From Batkoa obscura (lineage: Eukaryota; Entomophthoromycota; Entomophthoromycetes; Entomophthorales; Batkoaceae), in assembly GCA_030770535.1 (NCBI GenBank), contig JASVEC010000024.1:372001-436000 (forward strand): 64,000 nucleotides of DNA, given 5' to 3'. Both the position numbers and the translations under genes were made by a program. Under the pieces are notes generated by a model. That model worked only from the letters and a program-made list of their open reading frames with translations. It searched no databases and was not told the origin of the DNA. This document shows positions 13,301-25,614 of the stretch, one piece after another. Position 1 is the stretch's first letter. Each line of letters opens with the position of its first letter.

Positions 13301-14077
13301 CCCCATAATTATATTTTAAAAAGAAAGCTTTAGCATAATCATTACCTTCTGAAGCTAATAGTTGGTCCAACTTTTCATCTGCTGCATCTACAAAATCAGT
13401 CTGTGAAATAGTACGTGCTCTTTCTTCTAATTGAGATATAAGTGAAGAATCCCATTCGAAACTATTGTTTCCTAGAGCTCTTAATAAACCTAACCAAAAA
13501 GGAATATATTTGATGCAGATGTATTCATCACTGAGTTGTTTTAAATCTTCTCCTACTTTGATAAATACTTGCCATATTGTAGTGCAAATCTGATCCCTTA
13601 AGTCTGTTGATATACTTGCTATATGAAGTAATGAGTCAGTTAATTCAAAGGAGAATACATCATTTGGTGGAATATCTATAAGAAAAAAAGATTATTCATT
13701 TTAAATATAGCTGTTGAAATTATTATAAATTACTTTCCCATCCTTGAAACATTTCATAATTTAAATATCTAGCCATTTGTAAAACTTTTAATAAGTTGAT
13801 TACTGTTGGTTTCTGTAAATCACTGTTGGCATGTGCAACTAGTTTACTAACGCCACTGATGATGCGCATGTCACTTTCAGTCTAAAAATAAAGATAAAAC
13901 CAAAGTTTTATTTTTTGCTCTTTATAAATATTATATGTTTACTATTGTTCTATCCTTTAAAGCCTCCGGTTCTAAGTTTTCGCTTGTGATTCCAGAAAAA
14001 AAAGGACTTAGACTGATCAATCTAGCCAAGTCTTTCTCAGCTAATTCCATGGACGGATCTGATAATAATAGATCCAT
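7321..14077 (-). CDS. STT4: Phosphatidylinositol 4-kinase III alpha (Stt4 type)
   Basis: A lipid kinase making PI4P from phosphatidylinositol, acting at the plasma membrane with the Efr3/Ypp1 complex in yeast and animals. The gene starts at [20 protein letters not shown] (14077); an in-frame stop lies upstream. It continues through a large helical region (exon 11865-13680 and smaller exons), the PIK accessory domain, and the kinase domain. The ATP-binding/PIK segment reads [16 protein letters not shown] (about 8410-8470), the catalytic loop [16 protein letters not shown] (about 7950-8005) and the metal-binding DFGFIL follows in the next exon. FVTRYD, SPF-type loops and [21 protein letters not shown] complete the family signature. 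The final exon is only 14 nt (GTATTCCACATTAA) and supplies the conserved -GIPH terminus. More than fifteen short introns. No frame damage seen; it looks complete. Confidence 0.95.
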
Positions 14078-14979
14078 CTCGGAGATGATCAAAGATTGCA
14101 AGGTTGTGTCAAAGCTATTTATTGTTTAGGTCAATTTACTTGTTTTTATTTTTGTTTATAGACATAAGGGGTTTACCAACTCATCTTCAAGTTAAAGAAA
14201 TGAATGAAAGTGATTTTGTGGCTAAAATTATCAAGTGTTTTATTGGTTCTTCGTAAATATTGGGTTGACAGATCAAAGGTTAAATGATTGGTTGAAACAT
14301 TATTATTGTTAATGTTCTGGATGTCGGAAGTAGGTGTTGTCTTGTTTTTTCATGATTTTACTATGTGTTCTAATAGTAGTAACATTAGATTAATTCGTAT
14401 TTAATGCAACCTAGGCATTATAAATTGGTATGTTGTGAAATACTTTGGGGATTTAGTGCTTTCTAATAATAAATATAGCTAGAAATTAAATAGTAAGCAA
14501 AATTCTGTTTAGTACATTTTAATACCAAATCAAGATACACCCAATCTAGTTTATTAAAATTTTACTAAATAGCTATTGAAGTATTCTGATTTTATCTAAC
14601 TTAGAATTCGTATTTCTTTTATTTCCTTACAAAACGCTTCATCCAAGTACTTTATACTAGGTGTAATAAAGAGCAGGGAGATATTAAGTCTATATTCACT
14701 CTTTACACCAATACTTGTTAAAGAAAAATGTTTAATTTTTAGCGTTTAAGGGCTGGGAAAAACGATAGAAAATAAGAAAATTTTCAAGTGTATCGCAAAG
14801 CTGATAGGTCATAGTTTGTTTTATAAAGATATATTTAATAGATCACATTTTATATTATAAACAGTATTTTTATATAAATAAGATTTACTATACCTATCCT
14901 TTCTATTTAATTCAAAATAATCTAAAAAATAGTTTGAATATTAGATAATGAAGAAATCAACTTTAGTAACTCTCTAGAA
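14078..14979. other. Intergenic, no gene seen
   Basis: 5' flank of STT4 and AT-rich spacer. A GCGTTTAAGGGCTGGGAAAAA-like patch near 14740 faintly recalls a MITE core but lacks recognisable ends, so it is not called. Confidence 0.45.
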
Positions 14980-15916
14980 AAGATTTTAAACCAAACTCCG
15001 CTTATTAATGATGATTTTGATAAGCCATAATTATTTTTAGCTCTCAAATTAAAATATCGAACTTACAATATTGCTACTTTTTATTATCTTTTTGCTGAAT
15101 CGTCAATATCGTAATTAGAGTCACTAAAGCCCATAAAATTTATACTATTTAATTACCTTAAGTCTCCCAAATACTTATCTACAAAATTCAAATTAAAGTC
15201 TGGCTCAACTTCTGGGTCTAAATTCCAGTTCAATTTATACTAAGATTAATCTAAGTAGAGCTAGCTATATGTGTATCCGTAAAATTTCAATCAGCAATTT
15301 TAAGTTACTAAACTTTGTTTTATGTTTAATCCATCAAAAATCGAACAACCTTTAGATATCAACGAAAGTGATAATACTACCTTGTTTGGATTCAAAGGCT
15401 CAGTAATTCCTTTAATACTTAAATCGTATCCACAAACTTCGAAAGTCTGGAGTTAATTTAAATGATTTTGAATAATTTCAATGAATAAATATAGCTTATG
15501 AGAATCAACTTTTATCCTTTTTGATTTTGGCATTCTAACTGCTATTTTAACATTAACTCTATCATTAATCTACATATCATTATCATTGTTAGATGTATCA
15601 CTATCATAACTAATGGGGACTATATTTGGACAATATTAAGTATTTAACTCTGACATAGTATATTTATATACATCATTAATGGTCCATTTTTCTTGATGAA
15701 ATTCTCTTGATAGCTCCAATATTTCTTAACTTCGTACTGGTCATAAGTAGAATAAACTGGGTTGCATTTGATTATATTACTAATATTATTGAATAGGCGT
15801 TTACTTAAATATAAGTCAAAAAACTCTTCTGGATCCAATGGTCTGAATGCATTATCTAATAGTATATTGCATAGTTGCTCGAATTTCAATAGCATTATAG
15901 AGTAAGCTTTTTTCAA
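14980..15916 (-). pseudogene. F-box/LRR-like family remnant 2
   Basis: The best-preserved N-terminus of the local family: an open 90-codon stretch (15644-15916) holds LKFEQLCNILLDNAFRPLDP, then EEFFDLYLSKRLFNNISNII, an F-box-like arrangement of hydrophobics, and WSYQENFIKKNG. An internal ATG at 15895 (MLLKFEQL) fits the paralogue's start better than the upstream one. The rest, toward 14980, survives only as fragments in shifting frames, such as FEVCGYDLSIKGI and DFNLNFVDKYLGDLR, which align with copies 1 and 3. Multiple stops make it a pseudogene. The F-box assignment is tentative. Confidence 0.65.
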
Positions 15917-16025
15917 AGTACAAAAAACATACCTTTTATATCTTTTATATCTTTTTTACCTTTTTATTTGTGTTAATGATCGCGTAAGTAATATTTTTAA
16001 TAACAACATTGCTAAAACAATATAT

Positions 16026-16122
16026 GGGATGTTTTTTTGGGTTTATTACCTTTTCCATCTTTTAAGCGCTATTTGAACGGAAAAACTGACAGTAAAATTC
16101 TTAAACATAAAAATATATCCCC
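16026..16122 (+). mobile_element. MITE copy B (ATAT-flanked)
   Basis: 97 bp beginning GGGATGTTTTTTTGGG and ending ATATATCCCC, between ATAT at 16022-16025 and 16123-16126. Core TTTTCCATCTTTTAAGCGCT present. Confidence 0.88.
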
Positions 16123-16728
16123 ATATCGTCTTTAATTAAATGTAGCTGAATTTTTTTACTAAAATTAGACAGATAGATATTCATAAGTAATAAAGCTAAC
16201 TCAGAATATTGATAACTTGTTGATAAAGGATGATGATGATGTTTTCATATTTTATCTTTATTTTCCTTGTAGTCAAATTTTTACAGTCAAATCAACTAAT
16301 GATATCAACCTGATTTTATAGCTAGATTAAACTGCTTATGTAAACTCAGAGTTGTTTTGAATGCATAAAGCTCTTACTTTAGTAGACTTTGAAAGTAACA
16401 TAATATAGAGATGCTTACATTTTGATTTATAGTATAACTACAAGCTACTTTTAACCTCTTTTATTATACATCATTGCCTTTCATAAGTTCTATTTTCTCT
16501 TAGAAATTAAATCAATGATGGATTCATTGTAACCATTTTGATAAAAATATAGATCAGTATGATCAACTTATCAATGTACATATTGAATATCATAGCACCT
16601 AATATTTTTTAGTCTTACTAATGCTAGATGATTTATTAACTAGTTATAAATTGACAAAATGCTAATAAGTTAATCAAATATTATAAATATTCAAAAATGA
16701 AAAAAAATCGAGTAAAAAATGATAGAAG

Positions 16729-18166
16729 TTAGGCAGTCGTTTGTTTATAATAACTATAACTAATGATGCGTAGTCTTATTCTATCCAAGTTAACATTTGG
16801 ACTTTTTTCTATCCCATTATAAACTACTGTATCTATATTTATTTTATCAAATAAAACGAGGAGTAAAGGGAAAATAAATTTACGATTGATTTCTACATCT
16901 GGTGATGTATTTTTTAAAAATTTTGCTAATAATTTTCCCACTCAAATAGCGTTTAAAAACGGAAAAAGTAATGAAGACAAAAAAACATCCCCATCTGTTT
17001 CTTAAAAATTAATTTTTAATAATTGAAGGAGCTGGAAAAAAAGATGAAAAGACGAAAAAATTTAAGGATGTAAGTAAAATCATTCATTTTGGTTTGCTTT
17101 ACAAATTGCGCTTATTGAATTATACCCCTTATTACAAAAACTTCCTCTATAGAAATAAGACTTATCGAGTATTTTGTTGATATCAAACTTTAAATTAATT
17201 TTTTTTGAATATTGGGCAACAAAGAAACTGATCTTAATAATTCCTTTCATAACTTTGCTGAAATAAACTTCTTTCAATTTTGGTAATTTCAATAAAGGAT
17301 TTGATTTAAGGATTTTGTATGGAAATATCCTAAGGTAGTAAATATTAGCCTATTTATCCATATTTGTAATGTTGTTTTCACTTTTAATGTCAAAACAAAA
17401 ACTATCAAAATTCATATATTTTATGCTCTTAAACTGCCTTAAATTACCAAGGTATTTTAAACCAAAGTCATATTTAAGGTGGTCTTTAAGTTCTGATTTT
17501 AAGTTGGAAATAAACTTTGAAATCTGTTTAGAGACGTTAATAGTATCAATATCATCGGTACAATAGAGGTTTAGTATTTTTAATTGAGTAAACTTTGTCA
17601 TAAATATATCCAATCCCTTGAGATTGAAGCGATCATACAACTCTAATTTAATTGACTTTAATTTGCTTAAGCTCAAATGAATTAAATAAATATTATCTAT
17701 ACTGTCTACTTTAGCTTCAAACAATTTCATAGCTTGTGTACAATCCTCAGAGTAGATGATAAACTTTCATAAATTTGGTAATCCAATATTTACTCTAGCT
17801 TTATTATTAGTATTAGTCTTGATGCTACTATCACTATAATCCTTTTTCCTCAAATTACTAGAATTATAATCCTCGTACATATAGTAAACAGACTCTGAAT
17901 TCGGACAATAAATCAAGTTTCTGAGAGTATCATTATTTATTTCTATATGTCATATCAACAATCCGTTTTCTTTAATAAACCTATCTTAATAGTTTTGATA
18001 TTATATTAATAAAACTCATTCATAAATTGAATTGCGTTTAATTACATTACTAACTTTGCTGAATAAGTATTTGATCAAAAAGCATAAATTAAACAACCCT
18101 TCTGGGTCTGATAGTTTGAATATATCCTCCAAAAATATATTAGATAACTGCCTAAATTTCAATGTC
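16729..18166 (-). pseudogene. F-box/LRR-like family remnant 3, interrupted by a MITE
   Basis: The longest of the three remnants. The start MTLKFRQLSNIFLEDIFKLS (18166) matches copy 2. Stops interrupt the next 400 bp, then a 126-codon open stretch (17350-17730) contains LRR-like repeats: LSLSKLKSIKLELYDRFNLK, then LDIFMTKFTQLKILNLY. The YDFGLKYLGNLRQFKSIKYM block aligns with copies 1 and 2. Further fragments follow (17080-17292 and 16729-16896). MITE copy C sits between the last two fragments. Leucine-rich character is visible; the F-box-like N-terminus is inferred. Clearly nonfunctional as a single protein. Confidence 0.65.
16901..16992 (-). mobile_element. MITE copy C with ATCT target duplication
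   Basis: 92 bp from GGTGATGTATTTTTTA to AACATCCCC. It is flanked by ATCT on both sides (16897-16900 and 16993-16996), an informative departure from the usual ATAT. Confidence 0.85.
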
Positions 18167-18390
18167 ATTTCAAAACAGATTAATAAACAAAATACAGAAC
18201 TCAGCTAGCCTTTTATTCTTTTAATTTTAAGGGCAGCACTGTAATCAAGGTTATCAACATAGTTTGCTACTATTGGCTAAAGAATGTACTATTTTGTTTT
18301 GCTTTAAATCTTAAAAAGTCGACTAAATGTAAACTTAAAATTCAAAATAGATTCTATTTAGATGTATTTTTTTAACTATTTCTTTGATAT

Positions 18391-18483
18391 GGGGCTGTTT
18401 TTTAGTTTCATTATCTTTCCATTTTTTAAGCGCTATTTGAGTGGAAAGATTGTAGTAAAATTCTTAAACGAAAAAACATCCCC
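18391..18483 (+). mobile_element. MITE copy D (ATAT-flanked)
   Basis: 93 bp starting GGGGCTGTTTTTTAGTTTCA and ending ACATCCCC. ATAT at 18387-18390 and 18484-18487. Its left end is among the closest to the end of the 57369 transposon. Confidence 0.92.
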
Positions 18484-18487
18484 ATAT

Positions 18488-19383
18488 AGTAATTTCATTT
18501 GAATTTATGTATATATCTTGCTTCATATTTATTTATTTAGAGTCACTCACATACCATACTAGAGTACTTAAGTTTAGATGTAGTATTTTCATTAATATAT
18601 GTAGACTTCCATGTTATTCTCATTTATTTTAGAATAGTTTAAAATTTTAAAAGCTATTGAGCTCTTTTTAAAAAATCCACATTCTTTGAATTATAGTCAT
18701 CCTTGAAGTGATATCAAGCTTACAATAAAACGCTGCATTATTATTATACAATTTCTTTTACACTTCATTGTATTAAAAAATGAACTATTTTAACATACCG
18801 TTAATTTTTTCAAAAAAATGATCAGTTTTTAAGAAAATGTTATTGTATCACAAAATAAATCTAAATGGAGTTGAAAAAGTAATGAGGTCAACCTCAATTA
18901 TTGTTCTTAATTATTTTAAAATATTTTATTTGAAGAATAAGTAATGAATATCCATTTATAGTAAATAAAGTTTTAATTTTGATAATCAAAAAAATGCGTT
19001 ACAGCTATTATTAAATAAACTTATAAAAGACTCGATGTTGAATAACTTTAACTTTCTTTAATTCATTTTTAAATTTATTATTATTAAAATGTTTGAATAT
19101 GTAATAACTTTAAGCTTTCCCAAAACATCAATTCATTATTAATGTTTTGTATACACTTATTTTTACGTGGTTTCATGAAAGTTTATTAAACATAAAGCCT
19201 ATTCCTCATTTATATTATTTGATCAAACCACATGATACCGCTAATTTAATAAGCAAAATGGTTTAATTTAATATGAATTTATTAGCAAAAGTATTAAGAG
19301 TGTAATAAGGATTAGGTTTATTAACTGTAATAGTATATATATACATTTCTAAACAAACTGGGGTAAAAAAAGCACAAGAATAA
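18488..19383. other. Intergenic, no gene seen
   Basis: AT-rich spacer downstream of GNA1. No open frame with family features, no MITE or RNA gene recognised. Confidence 0.5.
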
Positions 19384-19968
19384 TTAAAGTTGGGATTTAG
19401 AAATGGTAGTAGCTATCTGATTCTCCGCTGGATAGATGGTCATTTGGAAGTCTTTAACTTTAAACCCACATTTCTCATAAAATGGCACATTTGATTCACT
19501 GCAATTCAATATAATTTTATAGCATCCTACCTTGACACCAATATATTTTAATGCATCGATAACTCTTAGGCCTAATTTTTTGCCTCTTTGTGAATCATGT
19601 ACTACAATATCTTCAATGTGTCCTGCAAGTCCACAGCTCCTTATAAACTTACATTCTGTAAGTAAAGTACCAGCGGCTACTATCTTTTTTTGCTCAGTAT
19701 CCTCAATTACTAAAGAGTAATAATTGCCCGCTTTTAATATCCTCTCGTAGTTGTCATTGAACATCTGTCTAGTAACGTTACCAGTGACTGTTAATTGAGA
19801 TAAACACTGGATATATCCTTTATCATAGTCTCCTAACTCTAAAGGACGCATAACATAACCCTTTGGCAAGGCTTCTTTTACTTCTGGAGAGATTAAGCTT
19901 TCAGTAAATAAACTGGTGGTATTTAAATTTAGATAGTTATTCATGGTTTGTTTTAAACTTTGAAACAT
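19384..19968 (-). CDS. GNA1: Glucosamine 6-phosphate N-acetyltransferase
   Basis: A GNAT-fold enzyme that transfers acetyl from acetyl-CoA to glucosamine-6-phosphate in the cytosol, feeding UDP-GlcNAc for chitin, glycosylation and GPI anchors. The single-exon 194-residue product is slightly longer than yeast Gna1 (159 aa), with a longer N-terminus. Motif A reads GHIEDIVVHDSQRGKKLGLR (acetyl-CoA pyrophosphate loop R-G-K-K-L-G) at about residues 116-135. The motif B region carries YKIILNCSESNVPFYEKCGF, the Gna1-type signature. VMRPLELGDYDKGYIQCLSQL near the N-terminus matches the family. It is divergent from SCAI with about 745 bp between starts. Confidence 0.95.
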   Translation of the reverse strand: MFQSLKQTMNNYLNLNTTSLFTESLISPEVKEALPKGYVMRPLELGDYDKGYIQCLSQLTVTGNVTRQMFNDNYERILKAGNYYSLVIEDTEQKKIVAAGTLLTECKFIRSCGLAGHIEDIVVHDSQRGKKLGLRVIDALKYIGVKVGCYKIILNCSESNVPFYEKCGFKVKDFQMTIYPAENQIATTISKSQL

Positions 19969-20713
19969 ATTGCTATTATCTTTGTTGGTTTATATACTCT
20001 TTTTCTTGATTATTATAAATTAGAAATTATAAACTCAACACAAGTTTTTTTTATCATTAATAATAAAACCTAGCCAATAATTGTAGTTTATTATATTGGG
20101 TGATATGTCATGATAAGCAAGTTATCTATGACATATTATTGGTTAAGTTTATTTTTAAATCCATTCAAACTTTATTAGTGAATATTTATAGCGGCCAATG
20201 AGTTAGGTCCTTTGCTACCCTACAAAATTAATTTATTTATAGACTGAAATGCTGATAAAAAATAACTTTTAACTTAAACTAATTAAAAGTAGTTTGACCG
20301 TTGCTGTTTTAGTTTTATCATGATAAGATTTAAATAATTTATTATTAAAAGTTATTTTATTGCTTTACCCTTTTTTATATAAAAAGTTTAAACTATTTAA
20401 TGATAATGAAAGTATACTTTATCAGCTTTTTGATAATAGATACTAAATAAGCTATATTTGTAATTTATAATAAAACTAATAGTGCTAATATAAAATTGTT
20501 AATATTAAGCAATATTGAATAACATTGTACAATATCATTTTATAAAAAAGTCATCAAAAATTTGTAACGTTAGAAAATCATATTCATTCTAAGCTAAATA
20601 AAAATACTTATATTTAACTAATATTTGTGATGTAAGCAAACTAGAACAAATAACCAATCAAACAAATAGGTTTAAAAAAAAGTTATCTATATGAGTGTAT
20701 CTATTTTTTTTAA
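19969..20713. other. Divergent intergenic region GNA1/SCAI
   Basis: AT-rich putative bidirectional promoter region. A TGATATGTCATGATAAG patch near 20100 and repeated TCATGATAAG (also near 20320) are visible, but I assign no factor. Confidence 0.4.
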
Positions 20714-23401
20714 ATGTCAGAAGTAAAAAGTGGAGTTCCAGAGGAAACTAAAAAGAATGAAAAAGGAAATATAAAAGAAGAAAAAGAAGTGAATGAAAAA
20801 ACAGTCACTGCTAACAATTTGTCGCAGCCCCAAATTATTGTTGAAGAGTTTCAATATCTATTGGAAAAATCTCAACAGTTGTTTGCTGGATTGAGGTAGG
20901 CTTTTAAATAATAATAATTGGTAGGGTTAAGTTTATCGAAAATTTTAGAGAGCTATCTCCTGTTTCTGGGAGACAATGGCAAACCCATTTTCAAAGAACG
21001 TTTGAAATTTATACAAAAGTAAATTAAAAATAATTAAAAGTCTTCATTTAAAATGTTTTTTTAGCTATGGAAATTTCAGCAGATTCATAGGTAAAGAATT
21101 TCAATTTAAAACAATTCTAAGTAATAAATATTTTAAATAGAGTAGTTTTAGAAGATAAAGAATATTATGGATTAAAGCGGTGGGAAGTTGGAGAAATTGC
21201 TTCAAAGATTGGACAGATTTATTATCATTATTAGTAAATTAAATAATATCAATCAAAGTTAATATTAAAAAAGTAATCAAAGTTTAAGGACGAGCGAAAC
21301 AAATTACTTATATGAATCCTATGTATTTTATGAAGCTATTCATGAAAGAAATTATTTTAAAGATGTATTAGATGCTAAAAAGTAAAAACATTCGTAATTT
21401 TTAAACACAATGTGATATTTACAAACTGATTAGTCCAGCCCAAATGATAAAAAAATTAAGATATTATGCGCGATTTATTGTAGTCGGACTTCTATTATTA
21501 AGAAAAGAAAGGGTAGCTAAACTATATCAAGAGCTATCTAGTTTAGTAGAAGATTACACGAAATTATTTAAACCTGTGGATTCGATGGAATGGCAAATGG
21601 TATTACAAGAAATTATTACATTTCTGGAGGTAAGTCAAATTAAAATAAATTAAAATGATTGACATTTTAATGTTAATAAAGGTAGAGAAAAAGATATTAC
21701 CTTTAGCCGAAGGAACGGCTCAAGCTTTACCTATTCAATTCCGCTTTCCAAATATTAATAGAATAGCCATCGACACGATGGACAGTGATAATACAAACGC
21801 TACCTTAGATGATAATAAGTTAAACAATTCGTCAAAAGTAACTGGGTTAAGGTTACAAGAAGTTATAATAGTTGGAAATAAAGTATCTCAAGTAAGTCAT
21901 ATTCTATCAACCTCTATCAAAATTTTGACATGTGTTTTTTAGGTCAAATTTTCAGAGTTATCATTAGATATGTATCGTATGGTATTAACATTAGGTATTA
22001 GTATTTAATCAATTTAACGTCCAAATTAACAAATTAAAGAAAGGGAACCACAACATGTATCAAAAAGTACAACAACGGCAAATCCAGAGTCCACACTAGA
22101 TGAGAATGATTTAAATAAAAAAAGTAATGAACTTAAAAATAAACCCAATTTTATAAGATTACCAACCTCCAATCTTAAAAAAGTTCATCCACCACATAAA
22201 TATTTATTATTTCGACCTACCTTCTCTCAGCTATTAGTTTATATTTCAAATTGCTACAAAGTAAAGTAATTTGTCATGCTCATTTGTTCAGCATTAATTA
22301 TATTGATAGGATCTTTCAGATAATTCAGCTTTATTGATTTATTTATCTTCGGATGCTATTAAATCTATTCCTTCTGAAAAAAGCACTCAATATGGTAAGT
22401 TTAGCTTATTATATTTTAGCTATCATATATTAATAATAAGGCTATGTTGGTGGATGTGCAACATCGTATCGAAAACCAATGGATAAAGCATCCGATATTG
22501 CAGATTCTATTGCAGCAAGTCATTGTTTGCATCCAGGAGATTTAATTCCATTTACTCGTAAACCTTTATTTTTAATTGTGGAGTCGAATTCAAATGACTC
22601 ATTTAAAGTAAACAATTTTTATACAATCATATATTTAATTTATTGTTTCGATAATAGAAAATGCCAAATTTATTTAATCAACCATTCTTATGTCTTATGG
22701 CACCTATCGATTCCCCCTTTAAAGGTAAGTTTAGAAATTATTGTCTATTACTATACAACCTTTAATCTATTTTCTAGATAGTGCTATGGCAGGTTCAATA
22801 ATGACAATGTTCCTTTCATCACCTTTGGTAGCATTTTGCTATATAGCGGATTTAGTTGAACTAAGCCCAGAGATATGGACTAAAATGACAGAGCATTTTA
22901 CTTATTTGGAAGAAAAATGTATTGAGTTATTACTTAATACAGGGTCATTAGGTAATTAACTAAGATTATAAATGCTTTATGGTATTTTATGACAATATTT
23001 TTTAGATGCTACTACTAAATCTTTTATGTATGATGATTTCTTGAAATTATTGATAGCAAGGTTTATATTGGCAACTATAATTATGGGATTACATCGATTA
23101 ATTAAAGATTCTAAAGTAACTAATACCAACTTTTATAATTTTAATAGCTAACTCTTATACACTTTTTTAATAGAACTTGCCTACTAGTTTACCTAGTTTT
23201 CCATCCTCAATATTTAGTAGTAACGAGTTAATATCTAAATTAAGATCAGTTATTGAGCTTACTGGCACTAGTTTGATATTCTCCTATTTAGATAAAACTT
23301 CTCAACCTTGTACTCCTTCCCCTTTAATGACTCATGGTGATAGTTATTTGACTATCCATCCTTCAAGCACTACTGAACCAATACCACCTAAGTCAGCTTA
23401 A
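20714..23401 (+). CDS. SCAI family protein
   Basis: A homologue of SCAI (suppressor of cancer cell invasion; UPF0682/DUF3550), a nuclear protein that in animals represses MRTF/SRF transcription and acts in double-strand-break repair; its role in fungi is not something I can state. The start is MSEVKSGVPEETKKNE, a charged leader, followed by the family core after splicing: LWKFQQIHR, YYGLKRWEVGEIASKIGQIY, SETNYLYESYVFYEAIHERN (R-NYF), AQMIKKLRYYARFIVVGLLL, then SMEWQMVLQEIITFLE, ALPIQFRFPNINRIAID and an LLLFRPTFSQLLVYIS-like segment. It ends with a Ser/Pro-rich tail (SSTTEPIPPKSA). About a dozen introns of 45-70 nt. No breaks seen. Confidence 0.88.
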
Positions 23402-23978
23402 GACCTTTTTAGTTTCATTTTATTAATAAATTCAATTTTGTTGCACTATTATTATCATTATTGCCCGGTATTACTTTAATTAATTTTTAGGCATTTAATT
23501 TTGTAATTTAATTGAAATTATGCAATGTAAATTTTCATAAAACAATGATGAAAAATTAGGCAATAATTTCTGCCAAGTTGTTCTGAAAAGAACTTTATTA
23601 CGAACAAATGGTTCTCACATAAATTCATGATCTTTTAGCCAAGGTAAAATTTTAATGGCTAAAAGTTTCAGATCTTTTGGTGAAATCATTAACTAAAAAT
23701 GATAAATTAAGCTATTCAATTTACCCATTGCCTCCTTTAAAATTCACATTAAAACTAAAAATGATTTATTTATCACTCTAAAACAAACTTCATTTCCATC
23801 ATATTGAGATAAAATAGTGGGAGCATCTTTAATGATTGGTTAAATCAAATGAAATTTCCCAAATAAACGAATCATTTTTTAAAAGCTAATTAAAACTTAA
23901 TATGAATTAAAAATTCTTAAGAAAAGTTTAAAAGCTTATAAATCAATCTAAACCTTCGTATATAAAAAAAAAAATTGA
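23402..23978. other. Intergenic, no gene seen
   Basis: AT-rich spacer between two same-strand genes. It contains repeated AATCATT/AAATGATT-type motifs but no recognisable gene or element. Confidence 0.45.
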
Positions 23979-25402
23979 ATGTCTTTAAACAATAACATTG
24001 ACGACGAAATGACTAAACATGAAGCAATCACAGGGGAAAACGTAGCAAGCAAAGATAAGAGTACTTTTTATTCGTTTATTAAATCTGTTGCTTCTTTTAC
24101 TGGAGACTTATCCCAACTCACTTGTCCTGGATTCCTACTATGCGGTACTTCTATTATTGAGTATTGGTAAGAGTAGTGAAAATATTTTGAAAAAAAATTA
24201 ATGAGTTTTCCAATTTAGTGCTCATTATGCAGACCACCCTGCCCTTATTAAAAATATAGCTTTAGCACAAGATCCACTAGGTAATTAAATTAGTAATTAT
24301 GAAAACTCTAAATTTAAGCAAAAAAATAAATAGAACGCACCCAAGCAGTAACCGCTTGGTTTTTGTCGAGTTTATATGGAAGCTTTAGATCTAGGAATAA
24401 AGATAATTTTGAAAAGAAACCTTATAATCCAATCTTAGGAGAAAAATTTATTTGTAGTTTAAAAGATGCCAGTGGTGATAAAATCGATGTCAACTGTGAA
24501 CAAGGTAACATTGATTTTTTTAATGGTTTTATTTATTAAAAATAATTTTTTAGTTTCTCATCACCCTCCAATATCCGCTTTTCACTTAGAAAGTCAAGAA
24601 CATGGTATTTCTATTAATGGACACAGTATGACTTATTTATTTCTAAGAAACAACTTATTAACATTATTTGTTTTAGCTGGCCAAAAATCCAAATTTAAAG
24701 GAACAACTATCAAAGTAAGTAGATTATAGCCACGATTCAAAGTTCTTTTATTAATAAATTTAACTCTAGGTCACTCAAGTTGGACATATTACAGTCAACT
24801 TAAAAAATAGTGATGAAACATTTATCATTTCATTACCAGAAATGCATATCCGCTCTTTGATTACTGGTCGTCCATTTTTGGACTTATATCATGAGTCTTA
24901 TGTATACTCAAGTTCTGGATATATTGCCACCATCAAATATGTACAGAAAGGATGGTTTTCAGGAGATTATTTTGATATAAGTGGGCATATTAAAGATAGT
25001 CAAGGTAACGTACATCGTACAATTGCAGGCAAATGGACCGAAGAATTTTCATTTAGTAATAAAAATGGCGACAAACTATTCGCTTTTAATCCAGAAACCA
25101 CACCAATGGCGGAAAGAATCATTGCTCCATTGGAACAACAAGAAGAAAATGAATCTCAACGTTTATGGAATGAAGTTAGTAAAGCCATCGAAGAGGAAGA
25201 ATATGCATTGGCTACAGAGAAAAAATCAGCCATTGAAAATAAGCAGAGGGCATTACGTAAACAACGTCAGGAAGAAAACATAACTTGGGAGCCAAAGTAC
25301 TTTTCATTCGTTAAAGATGAACCAGAACGTATTAAAATAGAAAAAGCGCTTGGAACTGGATTAGAAGGGATTGATGAAGGATCTTGGGTGTTTAAAAAGT
25401 AG
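23979..25402 (+). CDS. KES1: Oxysterol-binding protein, Kes1/Osh4 type
   Basis: A short OSBP-related lipid-transfer protein of the Osh4/Kes1 class, exchanging sterol and PI4P between membranes. The OSBP fingerprint EQVSHHPPISAFHLE spans an intron near 24506-24553. Upstream are SFTGDLSQLTCPGFLLCG (the lid and early core) and SLYGSFRSRNKDNFEKKPYN with PILGEKF. Downstream are HITVNLKN, YIATIKYVQKGWFSGDYFD and IAGKWTEEFSF. No PH domain or ankyrin repeats precede the core. Phosphoinositide-binding residues of the family (the HH pair and basic residues) are present. Five or so short introns. A PI4-kinase gene lies 10 kb away, functionally related but not clustered in any obvious way. Confidence 0.93.
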
Positions 25403-25614
25403 GATTCTTAGATTAAATAGCAGTAAAGCGAAGAGTTTTTATTTAAGGGAAAATTAAAACTTGAATTATCTTTTTTTAGATTTTTATATCGATTGGTATC
25501 ATTTTGATTACCTATTCAATTAAATTAAAAAAATTATAGTATATATTAATTTTTGTGTATATTTTGTTTCATGTTATTTTACCAATAATAAATTAAAACT
25601 TTAATATTTTTATT

